Shown here in pieces: positions 44,637 through 54,268 of a stretch of DNA of 64,000 nt. The stretch is from Lachnospiraceae bacterium (lineage in GTDB: Bacteria; Bacillota; Clostridia; Lachnospirales; Lachnospiraceae). The position numbers and the translations under genes were made by a program. The notes beneath the pieces were generated by a model that saw only the letters and a program-made list of their open reading frames with translations, made no database searches and had not been told where the DNA came from. The stretch's first letter is position 1; each line of letters starts with the position of its first letter. The stretch is taken from the NCBI GenBank assembly GCA_024403355.1, contig JAKSRW010000013.1, positions 16,795 to 80,794 on the forward strand, in the 5' to 3' direction.

Positions 44637-45494
44637 ATGGCATCAGTAGTTAAAGGTGTTGAGGTTGCTCAGAGAATTAAGGATGATATCAGAAAGAGAC
44701 TTGCTGCTTTAAAGGAGAAGGCTGTTTCACCAAAGCTTGTTATGCTGGCTGTGGGTGACGACCCCGCAAATATTTCCTATGAGCGCGGCATTGTTAAGGT
44801 TTTTGATGAGCTCGAAATTGCGCATGAGAAGGTTATGGCGGCCGAGGATATTTTACAGGAGGATTTTGACAGACTTTTTGACAAAATTAATCAGGACCCC
44901 GCTGTGAACGGTATTCTTGTATTCAGACCGCTTCCGAAGAGTCTGAGCATTGAGTATATTGCAAATAATATTGATCCCGGGAAGGATATCGACTGTATCG
45001 GCTATTATAACCAGGCATGTCTCAGCATGGGCCGTTCGGATATGTTTTATCCCTGTACCGCAGAGGCTGTAGTTAAGTTTATCGAGCATGAGAATATTGA
45101 CCTTGCTTATAAGAATGTGGTTGTTATCGGCCGCAGTCTTGTTGTGGGACGTCCTCTGGTTTCGATGCTTATTTCAAAGAATGCTACCGTTACCTGCTGC
45201 CATACCAAAACTGCAGATATGACGGATCGTATCAGCAATGCCGATATTGTGGTTACTGCCGCAGGTAAGGCCGGCCTTTTGAAGGGTGATATGATGAAGA
45301 ATGCAAAGCCTGACTGCTTCTGCATAGATGTTGGTATAAATATGCGTCCCGACGGACAGAAGGGTATATGCGGAGATATAGATTTTGAAAGCGTTGAGCC
45401 TCTGGCAGGTAAGATTACCACAGTGCCCGGAGGTGTCGGTTCTGTTACAAGCACACTGCTTGCAGAGCATGTGGTCAGATCCGCAGAAATGTAA
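44637..45494 (+). CDS. folD: Methylenetetrahydrofolate dehydrogenase (FolD family), cyclohydrolase residues lost
   Basis: 285 residues from ATG 44637, eight bases after GGAAAGGG; the longer frame from 44535 is upstream sequence containing the promoter. The family blocks are present (VVVIGRSLVVGRPLVSMLI, IDVGINM, PGGVGSVTSTLL). The YxxxK motif reads Y48-E-R-G-I52 and the usual GILVQLPLP reads GILVFRPLP (F96). The lysine and glutamine needed for cyclohydrolase activity are thus replaced, while the aspartate of the DxD region (KDIDCIGYYN) is kept. It is probably a dehydrogenase only, with FchA supplying the cyclohydrolase step (inference). Confidence 0.9.
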   Translation: MASVVKGVEVAQRIKDDIRKRLAALKEKAVSPKLVMLAVGDDPANISYERGIVKVFDELEIAHEKVMAAEDILQEDFDRLFDKINQDPAVNGILVFRPLPKSLSIEYIANNIDPGKDIDCIGYYNQACLSMGRSDMFYPCTAEAVVKFIEHENIDLAYKNVVVIGRSLVVGRPLVSMLISKNATVTCCHTKTADMTDRISNADIVVTAAGKAGLLKGDMMKNAKPDCFCIDVGINMRPDGQKGICGDIDFESVEPLAGKITTVPGGVGSVTSTLLAEHVVRSAEM

Positions 45495-45545
45495 TTAAGA
45501 AAATAACAGAGGTATTGTACCTGATCATTTTTTGAGGAAAGGATA

Positions 45546-45581
45546 ATGCGGCTGCTTTTTAACCGCCGGTATACAATATGA
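45546..45581 (+). other. Eleven-codon upstream ORF overlapping the DUF5662 gene start
   Basis: ATG at 45546 follows GAGGAAAGG (45534-45542) by three bases, reads MRLLFNRRYTI and stops in a TGA that overlaps the next ATG (ATGA at 45578). The main gene has no closer ribosome site, so coupling to this ORF is possible. Confidence 0.4.
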
Positions 45582-47128
45582 ATCTGGATGATTTGAAGAA
45601 AAAAGCAGGGGAACTGACAAAGGATTTTCAGGAGAATGTTCTTCCGGAGATTAAGGAAAAGACAAAGAAGGCAAAGGATAATGTCGTGGAATTCGTAGGC
45701 GATAAATTCGGACATAAGGACGAGGCTTCCGATGCCGATAATATTGTAAATACAGAGACCGATATTGCTGAACGTGTAGAGGCCGATATTGTAGAGGTAA
45801 ATGCTGCGGCAACTGAGGCCGCAAAAAATACCGAAGCTGAGAAGGAAGCTTTAGACCGCGTAGAGAAATCTGCTAAGTCTGATAGTGAAGCTGCTGAGGC
45901 ATCGGATAAGTCTGAAGATAGCAAAAAGTGTGAAACGGAGGTCGGTGCTAAGACAGCAGATAAGCCCGATGAAGGTCCTAAGACTGAAAAAGAAGCAGGC
46001 GCAGAAGTATCAGATGAGTCTGAAGAAAGCACGAAGACCGAAAATATAACAGGCACAGAGGCAGCGGATACGGATATCGGGGAAGTGGAGCATGTCAGCG
46101 GTACTGTTGATGCTGTCACATTAAAGGATAAATATGCTGCGGCGAAGGCAGAGCTTCTTCCGAAGGTTAAGAAGACCACCGGCAGTGTGGTTGATACACT
46201 TTCACCTAAGGTTAAGAGTGCGGCTGCGGTGGTAGGAGAAACAGCAAAGAATGTGGCTTCCACTGTCGGAGAAAAAATTAAGACAACCGCATCGGAGCTG
46301 GCGCCGAAGATAAAGGAGAGCTTTGAGGAGACTGCCCCAAAGGTAAAAAAGACAATTAAAGAGGCAGGACCGAAGCTTAAGAAAACAGTAAAGAACGCGG
46401 CCGAGGATATCAGCTTTCAGGGCTACAGAGTAAGAAAAACGGCCAAGAAGAAAACCGGTGATGCCATTAAGAATTCCATAAGAAATGCGGTATTTCCCAA
46501 TGGGGACAAAGCTTCCGCAAGTGATAAAAAAACAGTAAAGAACGATGCCGGGGACAGCGGTAAAAAGAAGCCTTTTAAGGAGATAACCGATTCCTCCGCA
46601 TACAAGCATGCTAAAACAGTTATCAGTCACAGGCATCTTGTGCTTGAGCACTGTATCAAGGCAGGTATTCCGCTTCAGGGATTAACACATGATTTATCAA
46701 AGTTCTCACCCTCGGAATTTTTCTACGGAATTAAATTTTTCAGCGGTGACAGAAGCCCCAATGAGGGAGAGCGTGAGGACCATGGCTATTCAAATGCCTG
46801 GATGCATCACAAGGGAAGAAACAAGCATCATTTTGAGTATTGGATTGACTATAATATTGAGGCAAACAAGGCTATGCCTGTAAAGATGCCGCTGAAATAT
46901 CTTATTGAAATGTTCTGCGACAGAGTGGCGGCAAGCAAGGTTTATCTTAAAGACAAATATACGGATCAGTGCCCGCTCCAGTATTTTGAGAAGGGCAGAA
47001 CAAGAAGGAATATTCATCCTGAAACAAGTGATTTTCTTGAAAAATTGCTTAAAATGCTTGCAAAAAAGGGTGAGGATTATACCTTCATGTATATAAAGTG
47101 GTTTATGAAGCATCACGATGATTATTGA
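45578..47128 (+). CDS. DUF5662 protein with acidic and amphipathic-repeat N-terminal region
   Basis: 516 residues. Residues about 1-50 are helical and charged; about 50-180 are acidic and low in complexity (Glu, Asp, Ala, Ser, Lys); about 190-290 contain repeated 11-residue-like amphipathic units (KVKKTTGSVVDTL, PKVKSAAAVVGETAKNVAST, PKIKESFEETAPKVKKTIKE) like LEA or apolipoprotein helices. Residues about 345-516 form the DUF5662 domain: HRHLVLEHCIKAGIPLQGL, THDLSKFSPSEF and HHKGRNKHHFEYW hold many His and Asp residues that may bind metal. Function is unknown. Overlapped at its start by a short ORF. Confidence 0.75.
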   Translation: MNLDDLKKKAGELTKDFQENVLPEIKEKTKKAKDNVVEFVGDKFGHKDEASDADNIVNTETDIAERVEADIVEVNAAATEAAKNTEAEKEALDRVEKSAKSDSEAAEASDKSEDSKKCETEVGAKTADKPDEGPKTEKEAGAEVSDESEESTKTENITGTEAADTDIGEVEHVSGTVDAVTLKDKYAAAKAELLPKVKKTTGSVVDTLSPKVKSAAAVVGETAKNVASTVGEKIKTTASELAPKIKESFEETAPKVKKTIKEAGPKLKKTVKNAAEDISFQGYRVRKTAKKKTGDAIKNSIRNAVFPNGDKASASDKKTVKNDAGDSGKKKPFKEITDSSAYKHAKTVISHRHLVLEHCIKAGIPLQGLTHDLSKFSPSEFFYGIKFFSGDRSPNEGEREDHGYSNAWMHHKGRNKHHFEYWIDYNIEANKAMPVKMPLKYLIEMFCDRVAASKVYLKDKYTDQCPLQYFEKGRTRRNIHPETSDFLEKLLKMLAKKGEDYTFMYIKWFMKHHDDY

Positions 47129-47202
47129 TTTACCTTCAGATGCTTTAATTAAGGGAATAAAAGAAATAATAATATAATGCGTAATGCAGGAAAGGTCAAC
47201 AA

Positions 47203-49506
47203 ATGGAACTCATTAACAACAAGGCATATCTGATCGATAATGAGCTTATCGAAGCAGATGAGGCCGGCAAGGCAGCGCTCAGCGCAAAAGGAATCAATGT
47301 TAACGATGATTCTTTAAGAAACAACACAATCTGCTGGCAGATTTTAAACTCACACAACACCTCAGGTGATGACAGCAAGCTTAAGATTAAGTTTGACAAG
47401 ATTACATCACATGATATTACTTATGTAGGTATTATTCAGACAGCACGTGCCAGCGGACTTACAGAATTCCCCATTCCCTATGTTCTTACTAACTGCCATA
47501 ACAGTCTTTGTGCGGTAGGCGGAACAATTAATGAGGATGACCACATGTTTGGTCTTACCTGTGCAAAGAAGTTTGGCGGAGTTTATGTTCCCCCTCATCA
47601 GGCAGTTATTCATCAGTTTGCCCGTGAAATGCTTGCAGGCTGCGGAAAGATGATTCTTGGTTCCGACTCACATACACGTTACGGTGCACTCGGAACAATG
47701 GCAGTCGGTGAAGGCGGCGGAGAGCTTGCAAAGCAGCTTCTCGGACGTACATATGATATTAACAGACCCGATGTAATCTGTGTTTACCTTACAGGTGCAC
47801 CTTCTTACGGCGTAGGTCCTCACGATGTGGCTCTTGCTCTTGTTGCGGCTACATTTGACAGCGGTTTCGTAAAGAACAAGGTACTTGAGTTCGTAGGCCC
47901 CGGTGTTAAGAATCTCAGCGCTGATTTCCGTATCGGTATCGACGTAATGACAACCGAAACAACCTGTCTTTCATCAATCTGGGAGACAGATGAGAAGGTT
48001 GAGGAGTGGTTCGCTATTCACGGAAGAACAGAGGAGTACAAGCCTCTTAAGCCTACAGGTGCAGCTCAGTATGACGGTGCGGTAAGAGTTGATCTTTCAG
48101 CAATCAGACCTATGATCGCCATGCCTTTCCATCCCAGTAAGGCATACGCAATTGCAGATGTTAAGGCTAATCTTGCAGACTACCTCCATGACTGTGAGGA
48201 GCGCGCAAAGGTAAGCTTCGGTGATAAGTGCAATTACTCATTAATGGATAAGATTATCGATGGCAAGCTTTATGTAGAGCAGGGCGTAATTGCCGGCTGT
48301 GCAGGCGGCGGTTTTGAGAATATCTGTGATGCTGCCGATATTCTTGACGGTGCAGATATCGGTAACGGTAAGTTCTCACTCAGTGTATATCCCGCTTCAA
48401 TGCCTGTATACATGGAGCTTATTAAGAACGGTAAGGCTGCGGCTCTTACAGCAGCCGGTGCGGTTATTAAGACAGCATTCTGCGGTCCCTGCTTCGGTGC
48501 CGGAGATACACCTGCAAACAATGCTTTCAGTATCCGTCATTCAACACGTAACTTCCCCAACCGTGAGGGTTCAAAGATTCAGAACGGCCAGATTTCATCA
48601 GTTGCTCTTATGGATGCCAAGTCAATCGCTGCTACAGCGGCTAATAAGGGCTTCCTTACAGGTGCTGACGAGCTTGAGGGCGTTAAGTTATCAAAGCCCA
48701 AGTATTTCTTTGACAAGTCTATCTATGACAAACGTGTTCTTGACTGCGTAGGTAAGGCCGATAAGAATGCAGAAATCCATTTTGGTCCCAATATTAAGGA
48801 CTGGCCCGCAATGAAGGAGCTCAGCGACAATCTTCTTGTTAAGGTTGTAAGTGAGATTCATGATCCTGTTACAACAACAGATGAGCTTATTCCTTCAGGT
48901 GAGACTTCATCATTCAGGTCAAATCCTCTCGGACTTGCTGAATTTACACTTTCACGTAAGGATCCCGAGTATGTAGCTGAGGCAAAGAAGGCAAGAGCCG
49001 TAGAGAAGGACAGACAGGTTCGTCTGGGACTTGATGCCGACGAGAACGGATTTGCAGCTACAGCCGGAGAAATCAAGGCAGAGTATGAGAAGGCTCTTTC
49101 TGTTATCGCTTCAAAGTTCAGCGTAACAGAGAAGGAGATTTCATTCGGAAGCACTATTTTCTGCAACAAGCCCGGCGACGGTTCTGCACGTGAACAGGCT
49201 GCTTCATGCCAGAAGGTTCTCGGTGCATGGGCAAATATCGCAAAGGAATACGCTACAAAGCGTTATCGTTCAAACCTCATTAACTGGGGTATGCTTCCTT
49301 TCCTTTACGACGGCCTTGAGATTCACAAGGGTGACTATGTATTTGTTCCCGATGTAAGAAAGGCTCTTATTGAGAAGAATGACTGCATCAAGGCATATAT
49401 CGTGCGTGATACACTCATTGAGGTAGAGTTCTCACTCGGAACACTTACAGATGACGAGAGAAAGATTATTCTTGACGGTTGTCTTATTAATTTCTACAGA
49501 GAATGA
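47203..49506 (+). CDS. Aconitate hydratase-family protein
   Basis: 767 residues, aconitase superfamily of the YbhJ-like type. SDSHTRYGALGTMAVGEGGG, a cysteine in IAGCAGGGFENICDAADIL, and FCGPCFGAGDTPANNAFSIR match the [4Fe-4S] and substrate sites. The C-terminal swivel domain contains SCQKVLGAWANIAKEYATKRYRSNLINWGMLPF. Expected reaction: citrate to isocitrate. The isocitrate dehydrogenase two genes on supports use in 2-oxoglutarate and glutamate synthesis. GGAAAGG lies about seven bases before the ATG. Its stop overlaps the next gene as ATGA. Confidence 0.87.
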   Translation: MELINNKAYLIDNELIEADEAGKAALSAKGINVNDDSLRNNTICWQILNSHNTSGDDSKLKIKFDKITSHDITYVGIIQTARASGLTEFPIPYVLTNCHNSLCAVGGTINEDDHMFGLTCAKKFGGVYVPPHQAVIHQFAREMLAGCGKMILGSDSHTRYGALGTMAVGEGGGELAKQLLGRTYDINRPDVICVYLTGAPSYGVGPHDVALALVAATFDSGFVKNKVLEFVGPGVKNLSADFRIGIDVMTTETTCLSSIWETDEKVEEWFAIHGRTEEYKPLKPTGAAQYDGAVRVDLSAIRPMIAMPFHPSKAYAIADVKANLADYLHDCEERAKVSFGDKCNYSLMDKIIDGKLYVEQGVIAGCAGGGFENICDAADILDGADIGNGKFSLSVYPASMPVYMELIKNGKAAALTAAGAVIKTAFCGPCFGAGDTPANNAFSIRHSTRNFPNREGSKIQNGQISSVALMDAKSIAATAANKGFLTGADELEGVKLSKPKYFFDKSIYDKRVLDCVGKADKNAEIHFGPNIKDWPAMKELSDNLLVKVVSEIHDPVTTTDELIPSGETSSFRSNPLGLAEFTLSRKDPEYVAEAKKARAVEKDRQVRLGLDADENGFAATAGEIKAEYEKALSVIASKFSVTEKEISFGSTIFCNKPGDGSAREQAASCQKVLGAWANIAKEYATKRYRSNLINWGMLPFLYDGLEIHKGDYVFVPDVRKALIEKNDCIKAYIVRDTLIEVEFSLGTLTDDERKIILDGCLINFYRE

Positions 49507-50075
49507 AAAATAAAGGCTACGGTTTCGTATACAGGGATTCCCTTCCAAAGGGAGACTTTACTGAAAAAACAATAGATATTAAGGATATTAACTGGGCAGT
49601 CACGGGCAGCTACAATGATATTGCGGATAATCATTGCGCCTGTGTCTGCGCGGTAAATGCTTCAAAGCTTTTAAAGACGTGTGTTCCTGACGGGGAAAAG
49701 CTGAGCGCAGCACAAAATGACGAGCGTTCGTTTTTCACCGATGCACACAGAATCATAAAAAACGGTCCCGTTGTATTTCTGGCAGCAAAGATGAACCGGA
49801 TATTCCGAAGCCTCGGAGTGCTTCTTAAATGCAGGGGAGCGGGTGGTAAGAAGGGACTTATTGCTGAGCTGGAAAATGACCGTCCCGTTGCGCTTTTGCT
49901 CAGCTGTGCGCTTTTTGACTGGCACTGGGTGCTTTGTATAGGAATCAGAAGCTATGAGGACGGAAGCGAGTATCTTAATATTATTGACAACTGGAATAAC
50001 AGATCGGACAGATATCTTCCGGTAAAAAAACGATTTACCTGGATGAGGGCATTGCGCTTTGAAAAGAAGCTGTGA
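49503..50075 (+). CDS. C39/papain-like cysteine peptidase-fold protein of unknown role
   Basis: 190 residues, no signal peptide. A candidate catalytic cysteine lies in [19 protein letters not shown]; the histidine in [15 protein letters not shown] and an Asp/Asn in NIIDNWNNR follow at the spacing of C39-like peptidases. Four-base overlap (ATGA) with the aconitase gene and about 50 bases to icd place it inside a TCA operon, an unusual site for a peptidase. It may process or modify a protein or be an inactive relative. Assignment rests on motif order only. Confidence 0.6.
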   Translation: MKNKGYGFVYRDSLPKGDFTEKTIDIKDINWAVTGSYNDIADNHCACVCAVNASKLLKTCVPDGEKLSAAQNDERSFFTDAHRIIKNGPVVFLAAKMNRIFRSLGVLLKCRGAGGKKGLIAELENDRPVALLLSCALFDWHWVLCIGIRSYEDGSEYLNIIDNWNNRSDRYLPVKKRFTWMRALRFEKKL

Positions 50076-50099
50076 TTTCCGGTCTTTATCAATAAAAAC

Positions 50100-50118
50100 G
50101 GAGGAGCCGCAGAGCGGC
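50100..50118 (+). promoter_or_regulatory. Ribosome site and spacer hairpin of icd
   Basis: GGAGGAG (50100-50106) lies 21 bases or more from the ATG, too far for normal use. Between them GCCGC-AGA-GCGGC (50106-50118) can fold into a five-pair hairpin, which would shorten the effective gap to about ten bases. Confidence 0.5.
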
Positions 50119-50127
50119 GATAGACAA

Positions 50128-51336
50128 ATGGAAAAGATTAAAATGACTACACCTCTTGTCGAGATGGATGGCGACGAGATGACCAGAGTTATCTGGCAGA
50201 TGATCAAGGATGAGTTACTTTGTCCCTTTATTGACTTAAACACAGAGTATTACGATCTTGGACTTCCTTATCGTGATGAAACAGGCGATCAGGTTACAAT
50301 TGATTCGGCAAACGCTATCAAGAAGTACGGCGTAGGTGTTAAGTGTGCAACAATCACTCCCAACGCAGCACGTATGACAGAGTATAACTTACATCAGATG
50401 TGGAAGAGCCCCAACGGTACAATCCGTGCTATTCTTGACGGTACCGTATTCAGAGCTCCCATTCTTGTAAAGGGTATCGATCCTTATGTACCTCACTGGA
50501 AGAAGCCCATTACAATTGCCCGTCATGCATACGGCGATATTTACAAGTCAACAGAAATGAAGATTAATGAGCCCGGTAAGGCAGAGCTTGTTTTCACAGA
50601 TGCAAACGGCAAGGAAACAAGAGAGCTTATCTTTGATTTCAAGAAGCCCGGTATCATTCAGGGTGTTCACAATATTGATGATTCAATCAGCGGTTTTGCA
50701 AGAAGCTGCTTTAACTTTGCACTTGATACAAAGCAGGATCTCTGGTTTGCGTCAAAGGATACAATTTCAAAGAAGTATGATCATAATTTCAAGGATATCT
50801 TTGCAGATATCTACGAGAATGAGTATAAGGCTAAGTTTGAGGCTGCCGGAATCACATATTTCTATACACTTATCGATGATGTAGTAGCTCGTGTAATCAA
50901 GTCAGAGGGTGGATTTATCTGGGCCTGCAAGAACTATGACGGTGACGTTATGAGTGACCTTCTTGCAACAGCCTTTGGTTCACTCGGTATGATGACATCA
51001 GTACTTGTATCACCTGATGGAAACTACGAGTACGAGGCTGCTCACGGAACAGTACAGAGACATTATTACAAGCATCTTAAGGGTGAGCCTACTTCAACTA
51101 ACTCCGTAGCTACAATCTTTGCCTGGACAGGTGCTCTTGCAAAGCGTGGTGAGCTTGACGGAAACGCTGCTCTTACAGAGTTTGCAAAGAAGCTTGAGAA
51201 GGCTACAATTGATACAATTGAGTCAGGCACAATGACAGGTGATTTAGCAATTATCAGCAAGCTTGAGAATGTAAATAAGGTTAATACCTTAGAGTTCATC
51301 CAGGCTATCAGAGCTACACTTGAAAAGTCACTTTAA
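50128..51336 (+). CDS. icd: Isocitrate dehydrogenase (NADP+), eukaryotic-like homodimeric type
   Basis: 402 residues from ATG 50128; the frame extends upstream to 50059 inside the previous gene. [19 protein letters not shown] is the typical start, [17 protein letters not shown] and the coenzyme region [18 protein letters not shown] (His-Gly with Arg, NADP type) follow, with [20 protein letters not shown]. It oxidises isocitrate to 2-oxoglutarate. Together with aconitase it forms the oxidative half of a split TCA pathway for glutamate; citrate synthase is not in the window. Confidence 0.95.
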   Translation: MEKIKMTTPLVEMDGDEMTRVIWQMIKDELLCPFIDLNTEYYDLGLPYRDETGDQVTIDSANAIKKYGVGVKCATITPNAARMTEYNLHQMWKSPNGTIRAILDGTVFRAPILVKGIDPYVPHWKKPITIARHAYGDIYKSTEMKINEPGKAELVFTDANGKETRELIFDFKKPGIIQGVHNIDDSISGFARSCFNFALDTKQDLWFASKDTISKKYDHNFKDIFADIYENEYKAKFEAAGITYFYTLIDDVVARVIKSEGGFIWACKNYDGDVMSDLLATAFGSLGMMTSVLVSPDGNYEYEAAHGTVQRHYYKHLKGEPTSTNSVATIFAWTGALAKRGELDGNAALTEFAKKLEKATIDTIESGTMTGDLAIISKLENVNKVNTLEFIQAIRATLEKSL

Positions 51337-51348
51337 TTAAGAATTGTT

Positions 51349-51391
51349 CACAGCCCTGCAGCTTGAGGGGGCCGCAGGGCTGTGTTATTTA
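51349..51391 (+). terminator. Intrinsic terminator of icd
   Basis: CACAGCCCTGC (51349-51359) pairs perfectly with GCAGGGCTGTG (51374-51384), followed by TTATTTAT. Confidence 0.87.
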
Positions 51392-51412
51392 TCCTATACT
51401 TCCAATAGGATA
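51390..51412. promoter_or_regulatory. Dyad upstream of the ABC transporter gene
   Basis: TATCCTAT (51390-51397) and ATAGGATA (51405-51412) form a perfect 8-bp inverted repeat with a seven-base spacer, about 60 bases before the start codon. Likely an operator. Confidence 0.5.
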
Positions 51413-51470
51413 GTATGCAACAATATTAAACGGGGTTAACTATTTTATTACAGAAACGAAAGGAAAAAAC

Positions 51471-54176
51471 ATGCTCCAGTTAAAGAAAATCGTAAAGGAA
51501 TATTTAAGCGGTGATAACAAAGTTACAGCGCTTAAGGGCGTGGATATTGAGTTCAGAAAGAATGAATTCGTATCTATTTTAGGTCCTTCAGGCTGCGGTA
51601 AAACCACTATGCTTAATATTATCGGCGGACTTGATAAGTATACTAAGGGTGACCTTATTATCAATGATGTTTCCACCAAGAAGTATAAGCCCAGAGACTG
51701 GGATTCCTACAGAAACCACTCAATCGGTTTCGTATTCCAGAGCTACAACCTTATACCTCATCAGAACGTTTTGGCAAACGTTGAACTTGCACTTACACTT
51801 TCGGGTGTTTCAAAGAAGGAGAGAAGAAAGCGTGCAATCGAGGCTCTTGAGAAGGTAGGTCTCGGTGACCAGATTCACAAGAAGCCCAATCAGATGTCAG
51901 GCGGACAGATGCAGCGAGTTGCCATAGCGCGTGCTCTTGTAAATAATCCAGATATCCTTCTTGCGGATGAGCCCACAGGTGCTCTTGATACTGCTACAAG
52001 CGTTCAGATTATGCAGCTTTTAAAGGAGGTTGCTGAGGACAGACTTGTAATCATGGTTACACATAACCCCGAGCTTGCTGCCGAGTATTCAACACGTATT
52101 ATCAAGCTTCTTGACGGTAAGGTAATCGATGATTCACAGCCCTATGACAGCTCAAAGGATCCTGAGGAGAAGGCCAAAAAGAAGGCTGAGAAGAAGGCTG
52201 AAAAGGAAATGACAAAGGAAGAGAAGAAGGCCGCTAAGGCAGCTGAGAAGGCAGCTCGTCCTCCCAGAACTTCCATGAAGCTTTCAACAGCACTTTCACT
52301 GAGCTTTAAGAACCTTCTTACAAAGAAGGGAAGAACCTTCCTTACCGCATTTGCCGGAAGTATCGGTATCATCGGTATTTCACTTATTTTATCTATTTCA
52401 AACGGTGTTCAGAACTATATTGATACAGTTCAGGAGGATACACTTTCAAGCTATCCGGTATCCATTCAGCAGCAGTCTGTTGACATCACAAGCTTTATGT
52501 CAACCATGCAGCAGAAGACTGAAGAAAAGAAGGAAAAGGAGCACGGTCTTGACAGAATCTATACAAATCAGATCATGACAGGCTTTATGCAGGTTATGCT
52601 GAATGAGGTTTCAACCAATAACCTTGTTGATCTGAAGAAGTATCTCGATGACCATAATGATGAACTTAAAAAGCTCACTACCGATATTTACTACGGCTAT
52701 TCAACAAAGATGAATATCTATTCTTCTGAGCTTGAAAACGGTGTAAAGCAGATTTATCCCAGCCAGGTATTCAAAAATATGGGAATGGGCGGAGGAAACC
52801 GTGGCGGAGCTTCAGCCATGGGTATGACTACTGAGGTATGGCAGAGACTTATCAATAATGATGAGCTTCTTAAGAATCAGTATGATGTAGTTGCCGGTAA
52901 GTTCCCCGAGAAGTACAACGAAGTAGTTCTTCTTGTAACAGACAATAACGAAATTACAGACTATACACTTTACTCAATCGGTATGCTTGATGATTCTGAG
53001 CTTTCAGATGGTATCAAGAAGATGATTGCAGGTGAGGACCCTGATTTCCACGTTGCAGAGTCATATTCATACGATGATTTCCTTAACCGTTCATTCAAGC
53101 TTCTTATCAATACCGACTACTATGAGAAGGACGGAGATAAGTGGGTAGACAAGAAGGACGATGATGTTTACATGCTTAAGAAGCTTGCGGATGCCGAAGA
53201 AATTAAGATTGTAGGTATCCTTAAGCCTTCATCAAACGCAGCTATCAATAACTCACTCTCAGGTATTATCGGTTACAGAACCGACCTTATGGAGCACCTT
53301 ATCACAAGAGTAAATGACAGCCAGATTGTTAAGGAGCAGAAGGATAATGCCGATGTAGATGTTTTCTCAGGCATTAAGTTTGTAACAGACGAAGCTGAGG
53401 AGCAGGAGCTTACCATGGAAGGTCTTATGGCTTCACTTGAGACTCTTCCCGAGGAGCAGAAGACAGAGTATCTTACCAATATCCAGCAGATGAAGGATTA
53501 CGGTATGGGCGATGACAAGATTCTTGAGGCATTCGCTTCAGCTTTCAAGGCTGAAACAACTGACAATACCTATGAGGATAACCTTAAGAAGATGGGTGTG
53601 GCTGACCTTTCGTCACCTACATCAATCAATATTTATCCCAAGGATTTCGAGTCTAAGGATGCTGTAACTCAGATGATTGCCGATTACAACAAAACAGTGG
53701 ATGAGGAGAACAAGATTACATATACAGACTATGTAGGTCTTCTTATGTCATCTGTTACAACAATTATTAATGCTATCAGCTACATTCTTATTGCATTCGT
53801 AGCTATTTCACTTGTTGTATCATCAATCATGATTGGTATTATCACCTACATTTCAGTACTTGAGCGTACAAAGGAAATCGGTATCCTGCGTGCTATCGGT
53901 GCTGCAAAGAAGGATATTTCTCGTGTATTCAATGCAGAGACACTTATCGTAGGCTTCATTGCGGGTGCGCTTGGTATAGGTATAACACTTATCCTGCTGA
54001 TACCTATTAATGCAATTATCTACAGCCTGACAGACATTCAGGGTATTGCGGCACTGCCTCCCGTAGCAGGTATTATACTTGTTGCAATCAGTATGTGTCT
54101 TACACTTATTGCAGGTATTCTTCCTTCAAGAGTGGCTGCGAAGAAGGACCCTGTTGTTGCACTCAGAACAGAATAA
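51471..54176 (+). CDS. MacB-like ABC transporter, ATPase and FtsX permease fused
   Basis: 901 residues. ABC domain at about 1-225: Walker [10 protein letters not shown] at 38-46, signature [15 protein letters not shown], Walker [14 protein letters not shown] Lys/Glu/Ala-rich charged linker spans about 226-262. Membrane helix at about 285-310, a large extracytoplasmic domain to about 750, and three further helices ([20 protein letters not shown] onward) form the FtsX/MacB permease. Type VII transporters of this kind use mechanical coupling for peptide or lipoprotein export or antimicrobial-peptide resistance. A dyad upstream suggests regulation. No two-component system is adjacent. Confidence 0.92.
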   Translation: MLQLKKIVKEYLSGDNKVTALKGVDIEFRKNEFVSILGPSGCGKTTMLNIIGGLDKYTKGDLIINDVSTKKYKPRDWDSYRNHSIGFVFQSYNLIPHQNVLANVELALTLSGVSKKERRKRAIEALEKVGLGDQIHKKPNQMSGGQMQRVAIARALVNNPDILLADEPTGALDTATSVQIMQLLKEVAEDRLVIMVTHNPELAAEYSTRIIKLLDGKVIDDSQPYDSSKDPEEKAKKKAEKKAEKEMTKEEKKAAKAAEKAARPPRTSMKLSTALSLSFKNLLTKKGRTFLTAFAGSIGIIGISLILSISNGVQNYIDTVQEDTLSSYPVSIQQQSVDITSFMSTMQQKTEEKKEKEHGLDRIYTNQIMTGFMQVMLNEVSTNNLVDLKKYLDDHNDELKKLTTDIYYGYSTKMNIYSSELENGVKQIYPSQVFKNMGMGGGNRGGASAMGMTTEVWQRLINNDELLKNQYDVVAGKFPEKYNEVVLLVTDNNEITDYTLYSIGMLDDSELSDGIKKMIAGEDPDFHVAESYSYDDFLNRSFKLLINTDYYEKDGDKWVDKKDDDVYMLKKLADAEEIKIVGILKPSSNAAINNSLSGIIGYRTDLMEHLITRVNDSQIVKEQKDNADVDVFSGIKFVTDEAEEQELTMEGLMASLETLPEEQKTEYLTNIQQMKDYGMGDDKILEAFASAFKAETTDNTYEDNLKKMGVADLSSPTSINIYPKDFESKDAVTQMIADYNKTVDEENKITYTDYVGLLMSSVTTIINAISYILIAFVAISLVVSSIMIGIITYISVLERTKEIGILRAIGAAKKDISRVFNAETLIVGFIAGALGIGITLILLIPINAIIYSLTDIQGIAALPPVAGIILVAISMCLTLIAGILPSRVAAKKDPVVALRTE

Positions 54177-54220
54177 TTTACAAAAGAATTATTGCTTTAT
54201 GAGGTTTTTGTAAAGCTTGT

Positions 54221-54254
54221 AACCCGGTTAGCGGCTGATGCCGTTAATCGGGTT
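54221..54254 (+). terminator. Hairpin after the ABC transporter gene
   Basis: AACCCGGTTAGCGGC (54221-54235) pairs with GCCGTTAATCGGGTT (54240-54254), 15 pairs with two wobbles, loop TGAT. Only ATTT follows, so termination may be partial; it abuts the ribosome site of the next gene. Confidence 0.65.
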
Positions 54255-54268
54255 ATTTGGTGATAGAT

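Noticed and set aside
51471..54176. BceAB-type system with its own two-component regulators
   Set aside because: The ATPase and permease are fused and no histidine kinase or response regulator gene is adjacent.
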